A stretch of DNA of 58,816 bases from an uncultured Dorea sp. (GTDB lineage Bacteria; Bacillota; Clostridia; Lachnospirales; Lachnospiraceae), in assembly GCA_910584095.1 (NCBI GenBank), contig CAJTYU010000006.1, forward strand, positions 57,819 through 116,634, read 5' to 3'. Every line of letters begins with the position of its first letter. Position 1 is the stretch's first letter. Below are positions 16,490 to 24,782 of the stretch, one piece after another. The notes beneath the pieces are model-generated. The model saw only the letters and a list, made by a program, of their open reading frames with translations. It was not told the origin of the DNA and ran no database searches. The position numbers and the translations under genes are program-made.

Positions 16490-17209
16490 TTACGAATTAA
16501 AGGGATAGATTTCATCAAGAGGGATATCTTTTAATACATCCAGATATTCCTGACCAAAGGTATCCGCAAAATCTGCAAGGGCAAGCGAGGCCGCTTTCTT
16601 TCCGTTTTCGCCCAGAAGTTCAATCAGAGTTTTGCTGACGGTATGCTTAAGGTGGGCGGTATGAAAATTAAAATCCTTCATGCAGGAGGCGCCGAGTTCT
16701 TCCTTCTTCTGCGCAAGCCGGAGGTTTTCCGCATCCGTCAGCGGATAGCCCCAGTCAAATTCGCAGCGGCTTCCGCCCCAGCTTAAAGACGCAGTAGTAG
16801 GCGTACATACGAAGTCCGGACGGAACCCCTGATAGACGGCATTGTCTACATTTACACAGTAATACCGGCCATATTCCAGAATATCGTGCTTCTTCCATGC
16901 GTCGCACCATGCGCATTTTGCAATATAGGTCTGCAGGGTAGGTTCGGTCCGGAGCTGCCCAAATTCCATCTGTCCGGGATAGTCGGGCTTCCATTCGCCG
17001 TAGGCCTGATTCGTCATTGTTGTAAGCTCATCGCCGCGGGCTATAGCATTTAGCGCCATGCGTTTCCCGCGTTCATTTCCATATGCCGTCATGCCTGCAA
17101 GGATGGCGTCTCTTCCGGTTTCGCCGCACAGTTCTATGGCATGTTTGGAAAGATAGGCAAACAGCATAGCATGGTGTTCGATCAGGCAGGCGGCTTTTGT
17201 ATCTGCCAT
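16490..17209 (-). CDS. L-2-amino-thiazoline-4-carboxylate hydrolase family protein
   Basis: 239 residues. The N-terminus, IEHHAMLFAYLSKHAIELCGETGRDAILAGMTAYGNERG followed by RMALNA, resembles the ATC hydrolase family (Pfam ATC_hydrolase). A central CEFDW/YPLTD region and a His-rich block, FNFHTAHLKH, follow. ATC hydrolase opens a thiazoline ring to N-carbamoyl-cysteine; many family members have unknown substrates. Start 17209 follows AAAGGGGA; a start at 17227 would place that ribosome site inside the gene. It is the first gene of the leftward run with an M20 amidohydrolase, the same pairing of activities (ring opening, then amide cleavage) known from Pseudomonas AtcB/AtcC. That parallel is inference. 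Confidence 0.6.
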   Translation of the reverse strand: MADTKAACLIEHHAMLFAYLSKHAIELCGETGRDAILAGMTAYGNERGKRMALNAIARGDELTTMTNQAYGEWKPDYPGQMEFGQLRTEPTLQTYIAKCAWCDAWKKHDILEYGRYYCVNVDNAVYQGFRPDFVCTPTTASLSWGGSRCEFDWGYPLTDAENLRLAQKKEELGASCMKDFNFHTAHLKHTVSKTLIELLGENGKKAASLALADFADTFGQEYLDVLKDIPLDEIYPFNS

Positions 17210-17247
17210 ATAAATTTCCCCTTTCAATAAATGTTATCCTTAAGAAA

Positions 17248-17276
17248 AGTATACTACAGAGAACTGCCGGTGAAAA
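17248..17276 (-). promoter_or_regulatory. Leftward promoter of the ATC hydrolase/M20/proC run
   Basis: On the minus strand TTTTCA (17276-17271), 17 nt, TATACT (17253-17248). It diverges from the rightward phosphohexomutase promoter at 17317. Confidence 0.55.
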
Positions 17277-17316
17277 GGAATAATAACGAATAGTTGGATT
17301 TATTGCAGGCGATGCG

Positions 17317-17345
17317 TTGCCAAGCGTGGCCAAACATGGTATATT
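17317..17345 (+). promoter_or_regulatory. Promoter of the phosphohexomutase gene
   Basis: TTGCCA (17317-17322), 17 nt, TATATT (17340-17345), about 60 nt before the ATG at 17409. Confidence 0.65.
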
Positions 17346-17408
17346 ATAACTAATCTTTTTGTCAAGTTGAACAAAAAATTTTATGAAAGAATGGTAGGAG
17401 TGGTTAAT

Positions 17409-19091
17409 ATGTATCAGGAAGAGTATAAGCGCTGGATGGAGGCGGATCTGGAAGACGCGGATCTTATGCCGGAGTTATCCCGAATTGAAGGTAATGATGA
17501 GGAGATCAAGGAGCGTTTTGCAGTAGCGCTGAAGTTCGGCACGGCTGGGCTCAGGGGGGTGCTCGGGGCAGGAACGAACCGTATGAATATTTATGTTGTG
17601 CGTCAGGCGACGCAGGGCCTTGCGAACTGGGTGAAAACACAGGGCGGAAGCCAGACGGTGGCAATCAGCTATGACAGCCGCTTGAAGAGCGACGTATTTG
17701 CCAAAACAGCGGCGGGCGTTCTGGCGGCAAATGGGATCCATGTAAGGATTTATGACGCGCTGATGCCGGTGCCCGCGCTTTCCTTTGCGACGCGTTATTA
17801 TAAGTGTAATGCCGGAATTATGGTTACGGCTTCTCACAATCCGGCCAAGTACAACGGTTATAAGGCATATGGGCCGGACGGCTGTCAGATGACAGATGAT
17901 GCGGCAGCGATTGTATATGATGAGATTCAGAAGACAGACGTACTGAATGGAGCAAGTTTTATTTCCTTTGCCGAGGGTGTTGAGAATGGAATGATCCGGT
18001 TTGTGGGGGATGACTGTAAGAAGGCGCTCTATGAGGCAATCGAATCCAGGCAGGTTCGGCCGGGACTGTGCAAGACGGCGGGGCTGAAGCTGGTATACAG
18101 CCCGTTGAACGGCGCCGGGCTTGTTCCGGTAACTCAGGTACTGAAAGATATCGGCGTTACTGATATTACGATCGTGCCGGATCAGGAGTATCCGAACGGT
18201 TATTTTACGACATGCAGCTATCCAAATCCGGAAATATTTGAAGCATTAGAGCAGGGCTTGAAATTGGCGGAGGAGACGGGGGCTGATCTGATGCTGGCAA
18301 CGGATCCGGATGCAGACCGGGTAGGAATTGCCATGAAGTGTCCGGACGGTTCTTATGAACTGGTAAGCGGAAATGAAGTGGGCGTGCTGCTGCTTGATTA
18401 TATCTGTGCAGGACGTATCGAGAAGGGGACGATGCCAAAGAAGCCGGTTGCTGTGAAGTCTATCGTATCCACGCCTCTTGCGGATGCAGTTGCAGAGCAT
18501 TACGGTGTTGAACTGAGAAGCGTGCTGACTGGATTTAAGTGGATTGGCGATCAAATTGCGCGTTTGGAAGCAGATGGAGAGGTAGACCGCTTTATCTTTG
18601 GGTTTGAAGAAAGCTATGGATATCTGGCAGGTCCTTACGTGCGTGATAAGGACGCGGTGATCGGCTCTATGCTGATCTGTGAGATGGCGGCATATTACAG
18701 AAGCATCGGAAGCTCATTAAAGCAGAGAATGGAAGAGATTTATACGGAGTACGGACGCTATCTGAACAAGGTAGACAGCTTTGAGTTCCCGGGCCTTACC
18801 GGAATGGATAAGATGTCTGGGATTATGCAGGGGCTTCGCGACAATCCGCCGGCAGAGATCGCAGGATACAAAGTAGTAAAGGCTGTGGATTACAAGAAGC
18901 CGGAAGAAACCGGGTTTCCGGCCGCTAATGTACTGATATATACATTAGAAGGAGGAGCAAGCGTGATTGTCCGTCCGTCCGGAACAGAGCCTAAGATTAA
19001 GACATATTTTACGACGCTTGGAAAGGATCTTGAAGAGGCGCAGGCTCAGAAAGATAAGCTGGCGGAAGCGTTAAAGCCGATGTTTGCATAA
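17409..19091 (+). CDS. Phosphoglucomutase/phosphomannomutase (alpha-D-phosphohexomutase)
   Basis: 560 residues in four domains. The phosphoserine loop TASHNPAKYNG has Ser142. The magnesium site is DPDADRVG, the sugar-selectivity loop GFEESYGYL, and the phosphate-binding loop RPSGTEPKIK. It interconverts hexose 1- and 6-phosphates; glucose versus mannose cannot be separated by motif. Start 17409 follows GGTAGGAG; the longer frame from 17367 is not needed. It is a stand-alone gene with its own promoter and a strong hairpin behind it. A second member (32524) sits in the mannan locus and is the likelier phosphomannomutase, leaving this one as the housekeeping glycogen/UDP-sugar enzyme (inference). 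Confidence 0.88.
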   Translation: MYQEEYKRWMEADLEDADLMPELSRIEGNDEEIKERFAVALKFGTAGLRGVLGAGTNRMNIYVVRQATQGLANWVKTQGGSQTVAISYDSRLKSDVFAKTAAGVLAANGIHVRIYDALMPVPALSFATRYYKCNAGIMVTASHNPAKYNGYKAYGPDGCQMTDDAAAIVYDEIQKTDVLNGASFISFAEGVENGMIRFVGDDCKKALYEAIESRQVRPGLCKTAGLKLVYSPLNGAGLVPVTQVLKDIGVTDITIVPDQEYPNGYFTTCSYPNPEIFEALEQGLKLAEETGADLMLATDPDADRVGIAMKCPDGSYELVSGNEVGVLLLDYICAGRIEKGTMPKKPVAVKSIVSTPLADAVAEHYGVELRSVLTGFKWIGDQIARLEADGEVDRFIFGFEESYGYLAGPYVRDKDAVIGSMLICEMAAYYRSIGSSLKQRMEEIYTEYGRYLNKVDSFEFPGLTGMDKMSGIMQGLRDNPPAEIAGYKVVKAVDYKKPEETGFPAANVLIYTLEGGASVIVRPSGTEPKIKTYFTTLGKDLEEAQAQKDKLAEALKPMFA

Positions 19092-19157
19092 GAGTAGAAG
19101 AATAGAAAAAGAATACGGGTTAGAGGACTGCGTTAAAAGGCACTTATATTTTTTGAT

Positions 19158-19193
19158 AACGGCATAGCTGATAGGAATATCAGTTATGCCGTT
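19158..19193 (+). terminator. Hairpin after the phosphohexomutase gene
   Basis: A 16-bp stem, AACGGCATAGCTGATA (19158-19173) with TATCAGTTATGCCGTT (19178-19193), one G-U pair, GGAA loop. The T-run is short, so termination may be partial. Confidence 0.65.
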
Positions 19194-19337
19194 TGTGTGG
19201 AGGAGAGTGTTGTATCTCATTGACGGATAGAGTTTCGCTTGATATACTTTTTGTTGTGGGAGGTTGTAGATGGCTGTTTGTTCGATATATGAAAGGATGA
19301 AAATGCGTTCAGAAAAAAGGGAAAAGGAATATACGAT

Positions 19338-20066
19338 ATGGATATAAAAAAATATGTGGAAAATGATCTTCGGAATAGATTTGAATTCTATAATTATGGC
19401 CATGCATTAGAAATACTTCATGATGCCTTTCCGGCAGAGTGGGAGGAGCTGCAAGAATGTCTTCGTAAATTAGAACTTACTTTGGCGGATATAAAAAAAT
19501 CTGGCGGAAACGAATCTCCAATACCAAAAAAATTTGACGATGTATTATATCCGTATGGATGGAGAGAAATTAGAATAAGCGGCGATTTGATTGTAAAAAA
19601 ATATCCCCGTCAAACAGCGCAGCGAAGGGGGCGTTTTGCGGACGAACCTTATGATGTTGAAAAAATCGAGGGATATATTGATGGTCATAACATAGATTTT
19701 TTAAAAAATAGAGTTGCTTTTGACCTTGAGTGGAATAGTAAGGATCAAACTTTCGATCGGGATTTATTGGCAATGAGAACTTACTTTGACTGCGGATTAA
19801 TTGATGTAGGAGTAATTGTAACAAGAGCAGAAAATCTTAATGATATTTTTAAACAAGAAAAGGATGATAATGGACAGCCATTAATAAAAAAGTATGGAGC
19901 AAGTACTACATGGATGGGCAAATTACTTTATAGGCTTGATTCCCGGCGTAATGGAGGATGTCCCATTTTGGCAGTAGGGATAGGAAAGGAATGTGTTAAA
20001 GAATATGGCAGACTTGACAAGTACTATACAAAACTTAATGAACTTCACGGACGGAAAAAAGTATAA
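19338..20066 (+). CDS. Type II restriction endonuclease, BglII-like fold
   Basis: 242 residues. The N-terminus, FYNYGHALEILHDAFPAEWEEL, resembles the BglII family start. The catalytic region has NID (Asp of IDF) followed by the DLE triplet in VAFDLEWNSKD, matching the Asp...Glu-x-Gln arrangement of BglII with Glu in the Gln position. It should cut unmethylated DNA at a short site; the site is unknown. AAAAGGAA precedes the ATG. The 3' end overlaps the methylase gene by 62 nt. Base composition is AT-rich (many AAA, ATA and TTT codons) compared with genes on either side, suggesting acquisition by transfer. Confidence 0.75.
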   Translation: MDIKKYVENDLRNRFEFYNYGHALEILHDAFPAEWEELQECLRKLELTLADIKKSGGNESPIPKKFDDVLYPYGWREIRISGDLIVKKYPRQTAQRRGRFADEPYDVEKIEGYIDGHNIDFLKNRVAFDLEWNSKDQTFDRDLLAMRTYFDCGLIDVGVIVTRAENLNDIFKQEKDDNGQPLIKKYGASTTWMGKLLYRLDSRRNGGCPILAVGIGKECVKEYGRLDKYYTKLNELHGRKKV

Positions 20067-20649
20067 TACAATTTATGCAGATCCGCCGTGGCAATTTCAG
20101 AATAGGACAGGGAAGGTTGCTCCAGAACATAAGCGTTTAACTCGGTATGAAACAATGACGATTGCAGATATTAAAGCGCTGCCGATTGCAGATATTACAG
20201 GAGAAAAAGCGCACTTATATTTGTGGGTTCCCAATGCGCTGCTTCCAGATGGATTAGAAGTAATGGATGCATGGGGATTTGAATATAAAGGAAATATCGT
20301 GTGGGAAAAGGTGAGAAAGGACGGAGGTCCCGACGGAAGAGGCGTTGGATTCTATTTTAGAAATGTTACGGAATTGATTTTGTTTGGTATTAAGAAAAAG
20401 AGTGCGCCGAATAGAACCCTGCAGCCTGCACGATCGCAAGTTAATATTATTCGTGCAATGAAAAGAGAACACAGTCGTAAACCAGACGAAATTATTCCTA
20501 TTATTGAGGGATGCAGTCAGGGTCCGAGGATTGAGCTTTTTGCAAGAGGGGTCCGGGAGGGCTGGGACATGTGGGGAAATCAGGCAACAGAAGATTATGA
20601 GCCAACGTGGGATACGTATTCGAATCATACAGTGGCATCTGTAAAATAG
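20005..20649 (+). CDS. MT-A70 family adenine DNA methyltransferase
   Basis: 214 residues. The catalytic DPPW appears in YNTIYADPPWQF (about residues 22-33), with LYLWVPNALL and the cofactor region ARSQVNIIRAMKREHSRKPDEI. It transfers a methyl group from SAM to N6 of adenine and should protect the site of the upstream nuclease. The start is uncertain: an in-frame GTG at 19993 has GGAAAGGA only 2 nt away, so ATG 20005 with the same purine run about 14 nt upstream was preferred. The large overlap with the nuclease gene couples expression. AT-rich like its partner. Confidence 0.82.
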   Translation: MADLTSTIQNLMNFTDGKKYNTIYADPPWQFQNRTGKVAPEHKRLTRYETMTIADIKALPIADITGEKAHLYLWVPNALLPDGLEVMDAWGFEYKGNIVWEKVRKDGGPDGRGVGFYFRNVTELILFGIKKKSAPNRTLQPARSQVNIIRAMKREHSRKPDEIIPIIEGCSQGPRIELFARGVREGWDMWGNQATEDYEPTWDTYSNHTVASVK

Positions 20650-20719
20650 CTTGGAGGAAGTTATAAAGATTTGGGATAATTATGAAATAAGGGATATATG
20701 AAAATAGCATAAAACGCTG

Positions 20720-20748
20720 TTGAATTAACATAAAATATATGTTATATT
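20720..20748 (+). promoter_or_regulatory. Promoter of the candidate structured RNA
   Basis: TTGAAT (20720-20725), 17 nt, TATATT (20743-20748). Transcription would begin near 20755, just before a stable hairpin. Confidence 0.65.
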
Positions 20749-20754
20749 ATTTTT

Positions 20755-20940
20755 GTCTTGAGGGAAGCCATCCTGCTTCCCTCAGAATATCTAAGCCGGA
20801 AGGCATTACATTTTCGGAGCTTCGTATCGAAGGACAACCCCGGTAATGATGAGGGACAAAAATCTCAAAAAGTCCGTACAGGCGGATTACTTTGCCGTCT
20901 GCAGCGTGAGTATGAAAAGATAGTGGATTGTTTGGACTGC
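20755..20940 (+). ncRNA. Candidate structured non-coding RNA of about 185 nt
   Basis: This GC-richer block lies in AT-rich surroundings, between its own promoter (20720) and a separate promoter for lacI (20941). It folds into a 10-bp perfect hairpin TGAGGGAAGC/GCTTCCCTCA (20759-20784), CTTCG-TAT-CGAAG (20820-20832), CAGGCGG/CCGTCTG (20879-20901), and a long-range AGTCC/GGACT pairing (20871-20875 with 20934-20938). No protein-like reading was found; an open frame runs through to lacI but lacks a ribosome site. No T-tract terminator is visible. The class is not identified; the Firmicute raiA-motif RNA would be the first comparison. It could also be a lacI leader, but the second promoter argues for a separate transcript. 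Confidence 0.5.
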
Positions 20941-20994
20941 TTGACAATGCCTGTAGTTTTGAGTATATTAAAATTAATAAAAAGAAATATTAAT
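20941..20994 (+). promoter_or_regulatory. Promoter and dyad of the lacI-type gene at 21028
   Basis: TTGACA (20941-20946), 17 nt, TATATT (20964-20969). The dyad ATTAATA (20973-20979), AAAAGAAA, TATTAAT (20988-20994) lies over the transcription start. A similar dyad precedes the binding-protein gene at 22368, so autorepression is plausible. Confidence 0.65.
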
Positions 20995-21027
20995 TTAATT
21001 ATAAATATACTATTTGTGGAGGTTTTT

Positions 21028-22041
21028 ATGGCTAAGGACGTTACGCTTGCGGATATTGCGTCGAGAGTTGGCGTAAGTACTGTTGCCGTTTCTAAAGCAT
21101 TATCTGGGAAGCCGGGAGTGAGCCGGGAACTCAGAAGTAAGATTGAACAAATTGCGGAAGAGATGGGGTATGTGCCGAGCGCGGCAGGTAAAACGGTTTC
21201 AAATGAAACAGGAAATATAGGAGTAGTCATTCCGGAACGCTTTTATGGGGATTCTTTTTCTTTCTATGGAAGGTTATATGAGAAAGTAGTAAGAGCCTTA
21301 TATGAAAATAACTATTATGGGATTTTGGAGATGCTTGAGAAAGAGGATGAAGAATCCGGGATTCTGCCGAAAGTTATGCAGGACGAAAAAGTGGACGGTC
21401 TGATCCTCATGGGACAGATGGAAGATACGTATATCAAGAAGATGGTGAGCCAGACAAGGCTGCCGGTATTTTTTCTTGATACCTATGTGCCGTCTGCCGG
21501 GCTTGATACGGTCATATCAGATGGATATTATGGAATGTATCTGATGACGAATTTGTTAATTGCACGGGGACACAGGAGGATAGGATATATCGGCGATGTT
21601 GACGCCACAAGCAGTATTGCGGACAGGTATTGGGGGTATAGGCGCGCCCTTCGGGAAAACCAAATAGAATTTGAACCGGATTGGGAAATGCCAGACCGGG
21701 ATCAATACGGAAAAACGTTTGATAAGATAGTAGAATCTCCGGGAGGGATGGATTCCTTTGTATGCAACTGTGACTATACTGCGCATATAGTCATAAAGAA
21801 CTTAGAAGACGCGGGATACCGGGTGCCGGAAGATGTATCTGTTGTTGGCTTTGATAACTTCCTGCCGGCGGGGATTACAGAAAATCGGATTACTTCTTAT
21901 GAAGTAAATATGGAACAGATGGCAAGGCTTTGTGTAAAATCTCTGATACGAAAGATTAGAAAGAAGAGGTATGCCGGCGGAATCCAGATAGTAACAGGCA
22001 GAATTGTAGATAAAGAGACGGTAAAAGACAGGAAACACTAG
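21028..22041 (+). CDS. LacI-family regulator of the mannooligosaccharide locus
   Basis: 337 residues. The N-terminal HTH reads VTLADIASRVGVSTVAVSKALSGKPGVS, followed by the hinge helix with PSAAGKTV. The periplasmic-binding-like effector domain carries NIGVVIPERF and DVSVVGFDNFLPAG. It probably represses the operon beginning at 22368 and responds to a mannooligosaccharide (inference from position). GGAGG before 21028 sets the start; the open frame back to 20758 crosses the RNA region and promoter. A good terminator follows, so it is transcribed alone. Confidence 0.88.
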   Translation: MAKDVTLADIASRVGVSTVAVSKALSGKPGVSRELRSKIEQIAEEMGYVPSAAGKTVSNETGNIGVVIPERFYGDSFSFYGRLYEKVVRALYENNYYGILEMLEKEDEESGILPKVMQDEKVDGLILMGQMEDTYIKKMVSQTRLPVFFLDTYVPSAGLDTVISDGYYGMYLMTNLLIARGHRRIGYIGDVDATSSIADRYWGYRRALRENQIEFEPDWEMPDRDQYGKTFDKIVESPGGMDSFVCNCDYTAHIVIKNLEDAGYRVPEDVSVVGFDNFLPAGITENRITSYEVNMEQMARLCVKSLIRKIRKKRYAGGIQIVTGRIVDKETVKDRKH

Positions 22042-22090
22042 ATGATGGATATAGGATAAAAAGGTTTTGACAGGGTTTTGTTAATGATAA

Positions 22091-22131
22091 AGGGTTGAAT
22101 ACGGTGTTGTACCGGACTCAACTCTTTTTTT
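22091..22131 (+). terminator. Rho-independent terminator after the lacI-type gene
   Basis: GGGTTGA (22092-22098) pairs with TCAACTC (22118-22124), with an inner CGGT/ACCG stem, then a run of seven T. The rest of the 326-nt gap to 22368 is AT-rich promoter DNA. Confidence 0.85.
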
Positions 22132-22241
22132 GCAGTTCTCCGGGAAATTAAATTAATTTGAAAGATAAATTTGTAAACTAAAAATTGGTGGATATTACAT
22201 AAAATATATAGTGATAATTAACAAAAAAGGGGATGTGTTTT

Positions 22242-22345
22242 TTTACAAAATGACGAAAGTGCGTGTTAGTATAAAAAAATAAAAAATATCGATTGATTTA
22301 ATTAATACAATAGAATATACTTAAATTAACTTAAAGAAAAGTTAA
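22242..22345 (+). promoter_or_regulatory. Promoter region and operator dyad of the mannooligosaccharide operon
   Basis: A possible promoter is TTTACA (22242-22247) with TAGTAT (22267-22272), spacing 19. The dyad TTAACTT (22326-22332), AAAGAA, AAGTTAA (22339-22345) lies just before the ribosome site and resembles the dyad at 20973 (TTAA-rich arms around an AAAGAA core). Confidence 0.5.
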
Positions 22346-22367
22346 TAAAAAGAAAGGAAGATGCATT

Positions 22368-23741
22368 ATGAAAAAGAGTACTTTAAAGAGATTGTTCGCG
22401 GCTGTAGTTTCGACAACAATGGTTATGTCCCTTGCGGCCTGCGGCGGTTCAAAGAAGGCAGTTGAGAAACAGGAAGTTGATGTAACAATCGACCAGATTA
22501 ATTTGGGAGAGGACTATACAGATATAGAAGCAGATCTGAAATTCCTGACCCATAAGACGGATGTAATTGATACAACATTCAGCGAGTACATAACGGAATT
22601 TCAGAAATTATATCCGAATGTTAACATTGAGTATGAAGGAATTACAGATTATGCAAATGATATTACCACACGTCTTACTACCGGCGACTGGGGAGATATC
22701 TGTATGGTGCCTATGACGGTGGACAAGGACGAATTGGAAAACTACTTTACAAAGCTGGGCGACAAGCCGACGCTCGCAGGCGCTTATGAGGAAAATATGT
22801 TGAATAATTACGCATATCAGGATAATGTATACGGTCTTCCGTCCATGGCGAACGTTCAGGGTATTGTATACAATAAGAAAGTATTTAAAGACGCGGGAGT
22901 TACGGAATTGCCGAAGACGCCGGATGAGTTCTTGGACGCATTGCAGGCAATTAAAGACAAGACGGATGCAATCCCGCTTTATACCAATTTTGCGGCGGGC
23001 TGGACCATGACGGCATGGGATGCAAATATTGACGGCGGTGCAACGGGAGACCCGGACTTTGTCAATACCGGACTTACAAAAGGCGAGACGCCGTTCGCAG
23101 ACAGGGGCGACGGAACCGGTCCTTATGCGGTTTACAACACCTTATATGAAGCGGTGAAGAGAGGGCTGACCGAGGAAGACCCGACTACCACTGACTGGGA
23201 AGGCAGCAAGGGTATGCTGAATGCCGGAGAGATCGGCTGTATGGTTCTTGGATCATGGTCTGTAGTACAGATGCAGCAGGCCGGCGATAACGGGGATGAT
23301 ATTGGATTTATGGCGTTCCCGATTACGGTTGACGGACAGCAGTATGCGGCGGCCGGACCAGATTACAATTACGGTATTAACTGCAACAGCTCCTCAGATA
23401 ATCAGATTGCGGCAATGTGCTATATCAAATGGCTTGTAGAGAAATCTGGATTCGCGCAGAGCGAAGGCGGGCTTTCCGTGGTAAGTACGGATGCGTACCC
23501 GGAGGCGCTTTCGGCATTGGAAGGAATCGAGCTTGTCGTAAATAATCCGGCGGCGTCCGGCGAAGAAAATCTGTTTAATGATGTGAACAATGATTCCGAG
23601 CTTGGGATCAATGTGTCAGGGGCGATTGCGACAGAGGTTGTAGAAGAAGCAATTTCCGGATCAAAGACGATGGAAGAAATGGCCGCGGAGTGGAATGACA
23701 AATGGACGGCGGCACAGGAGTCGAACGGCGTTGAATTCTAA
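22368..23741 (+). CDS. ABC transporter substrate-binding lipoprotein, mannooligosaccharide type
   Basis: 457 residues. The lipoprotein signal ends in SLAAC with Cys25, followed by a Lys/Glu-rich linker. The body is a family 1 solute-binding protein (YITEFQKLYPNVNIEYEGITDYANDI, the GDWGDICMVP loop, AAGWTMTAWD). It should bind beta-mannooligosaccharides outside the cell, like the Roseburia intestinalis mannan-oligosaccharide binding proteins; the ligand is inferred from the operon. It is first gene of the operon. A terminator-like hairpin at 23752 separates it from the permeases and should raise its relative amount. Confidence 0.85.
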   Translation: MKKSTLKRLFAAVVSTTMVMSLAACGGSKKAVEKQEVDVTIDQINLGEDYTDIEADLKFLTHKTDVIDTTFSEYITEFQKLYPNVNIEYEGITDYANDITTRLTTGDWGDICMVPMTVDKDELENYFTKLGDKPTLAGAYEENMLNNYAYQDNVYGLPSMANVQGIVYNKKVFKDAGVTELPKTPDEFLDALQAIKDKTDAIPLYTNFAAGWTMTAWDANIDGGATGDPDFVNTGLTKGETPFADRGDGTGPYAVYNTLYEAVKRGLTEEDPTTTDWEGSKGMLNAGEIGCMVLGSWSVVQMQQAGDNGDDIGFMAFPITVDGQQYAAAGPDYNYGINCNSSSDNQIAAMCYIKWLVEKSGFAQSEGGLSVVSTDAYPEALSALEGIELVVNNPAASGEENLFNDVNNDSELGINVSGAIATEVVEEAISGSKTMEEMAAEWNDKWTAAQESNGVEF

Positions 23742-23751
23742 GGGGAACAGG

Positions 23752-23776
23752 CGGGGCAAAAGCCTGCCCCGCTTTT
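23752..23776 (+). terminator. Intra-operon attenuator after the binding-protein gene
   Basis: GCGGGGCA (23752-23759) pairs with TGCCCCGC (23765-23772), loop AAGCC, then TTTT. The same design occurs after the binding protein at 8680. Confidence 0.8.
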
Positions 23777-23804
23777 CCATTCAGGAAAGGAGAGTGTGGG
23801 ATCG

Positions 23805-24782
23805 ATGAACGAAAAGAAGAGTTTCAAGGCGTGGATCCAGTCGGGAAAAGTAAACCGGAAGCTTTGTATTATTGTCTTTATGCTAGTGCCGGTGGCATTG
23901 CTTCTCATTTTTACATATTTACCGTTCTTTAAGATGATTGGGTTTAGCTTTTACGATATGAAATATATCGGCGAAAGAGAGTTTGTAGGGCTGCAGAACT
24001 ACGCAGAGGTATTCACGAGGAAGGATTGCTTCCAAGCGTTAAAGCTTAGCTTGTACTATATCGTTGCTTCTTTTATCCAGCTTGCGCTCGCGCTGTATTT
24101 TGCATCGGTACTGAGCTTCAAGGTAAAAGGCGGCGGAGTGTTCAAGGGACTGATGTTCTTCCCATATCTGGTATGCGGTATTGCGGTAGGTTTTGTATTC
24201 AAGTTCTTTTATACCAGAGGGTTTGTGCTTGATACGGTCCTGCAGTGGTGTGGGTTTAACCTTGAAAACCTGCCCTACTGGTTAAAGGATACGAGCATCA
24301 ATAATATCTCGGTAGCCGCGACTTCTATCTGGAGGTATATGGGACAGGGAATGGTTATGTTTATCGGCGCCATTATGTCGGTAGACGCCTCTCTCTATGA
24401 AGCGGGGGATATCGACGGCGCGAATAGTTTCCAGAAGTTTTTCTACATTATCCTGCCGAATATTAAGACGATTATTGTGCTGAATATGATTCTTTCCATT
24501 ACGGGCTCGCTGAGCGTATTCGAGCCGCCTTACGTTATTACCGGCGGCGATTTTGGAACCGGAACTTACTTTGTTATTATGAATAAGCTGGCGCATGAGA
24601 GCCAGAAGGTGGGCCTTGCGTCTGCAATGGCGGTTGTCCTGCTTGGCTTGATTATGATTGCGACGCTGATTCAGAAAGGCGTTGAGAAGTATTACTTTGG
24701 CGTAGGGGATGAAGAACCGATCCGCGAGGTCAGGAAGCGTAAGAAACGTCTGGAATTAGAAGCAAAAGGAGGTGCCAGATAA
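23805..24782 (+). CDS. CUT1 ABC transporter permease, mannooligosaccharide operon (MalF type)
   Basis: 325 residues, six predicted spans, the first in CIIVFMLVPVALLLIFTYLPF. The EAA loop reads YEAGDIDGANSFQKFFYIILP. ATG 23805 was chosen over an in-frame GTG at 23796, because AGGAG lies only 3 nt from the GTG and 12 nt from the ATG. A basic tail (REVRKRKKRLELEAKGG) follows the last span. Its stop overlaps the next ATG by 1 nt (TAATG). No ATPase gene is present in the locus. Confidence 0.87.
   Translation: MNEKKSFKAWIQSGKVNRKLCIIVFMLVPVALLLIFTYLPFFKMIGFSFYDMKYIGEREFVGLQNYAEVFTRKDCFQALKLSLYYIVASFIQLALALYFASVLSFKVKGGGVFKGLMFFPYLVCGIAVGFVFKFFYTRGFVLDTVLQWCGFNLENLPYWLKDTSINNISVAATSIWRYMGQGMVMFIGAIMSVDASLYEAGDIDGANSFQKFFYIILPNIKTIIVLNMILSITGSLSVFEPPYVITGGDFGTGTYFVIMNKLAHESQKVGLASAMAVVLLGLIMIATLIQKGVEKYYFGVGDEEPIREVRKRKKRLELEAKGGAR

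Noticed and set aside
20758..21027. N-terminal extension of the LacI-type protein or a separate small protein
   Set aside because: The frame is open but has no ribosome site, runs through a promoter (20941) and RNA-like helices, and LacI proteins start at the HTH, here at 21028 behind GGAGG.
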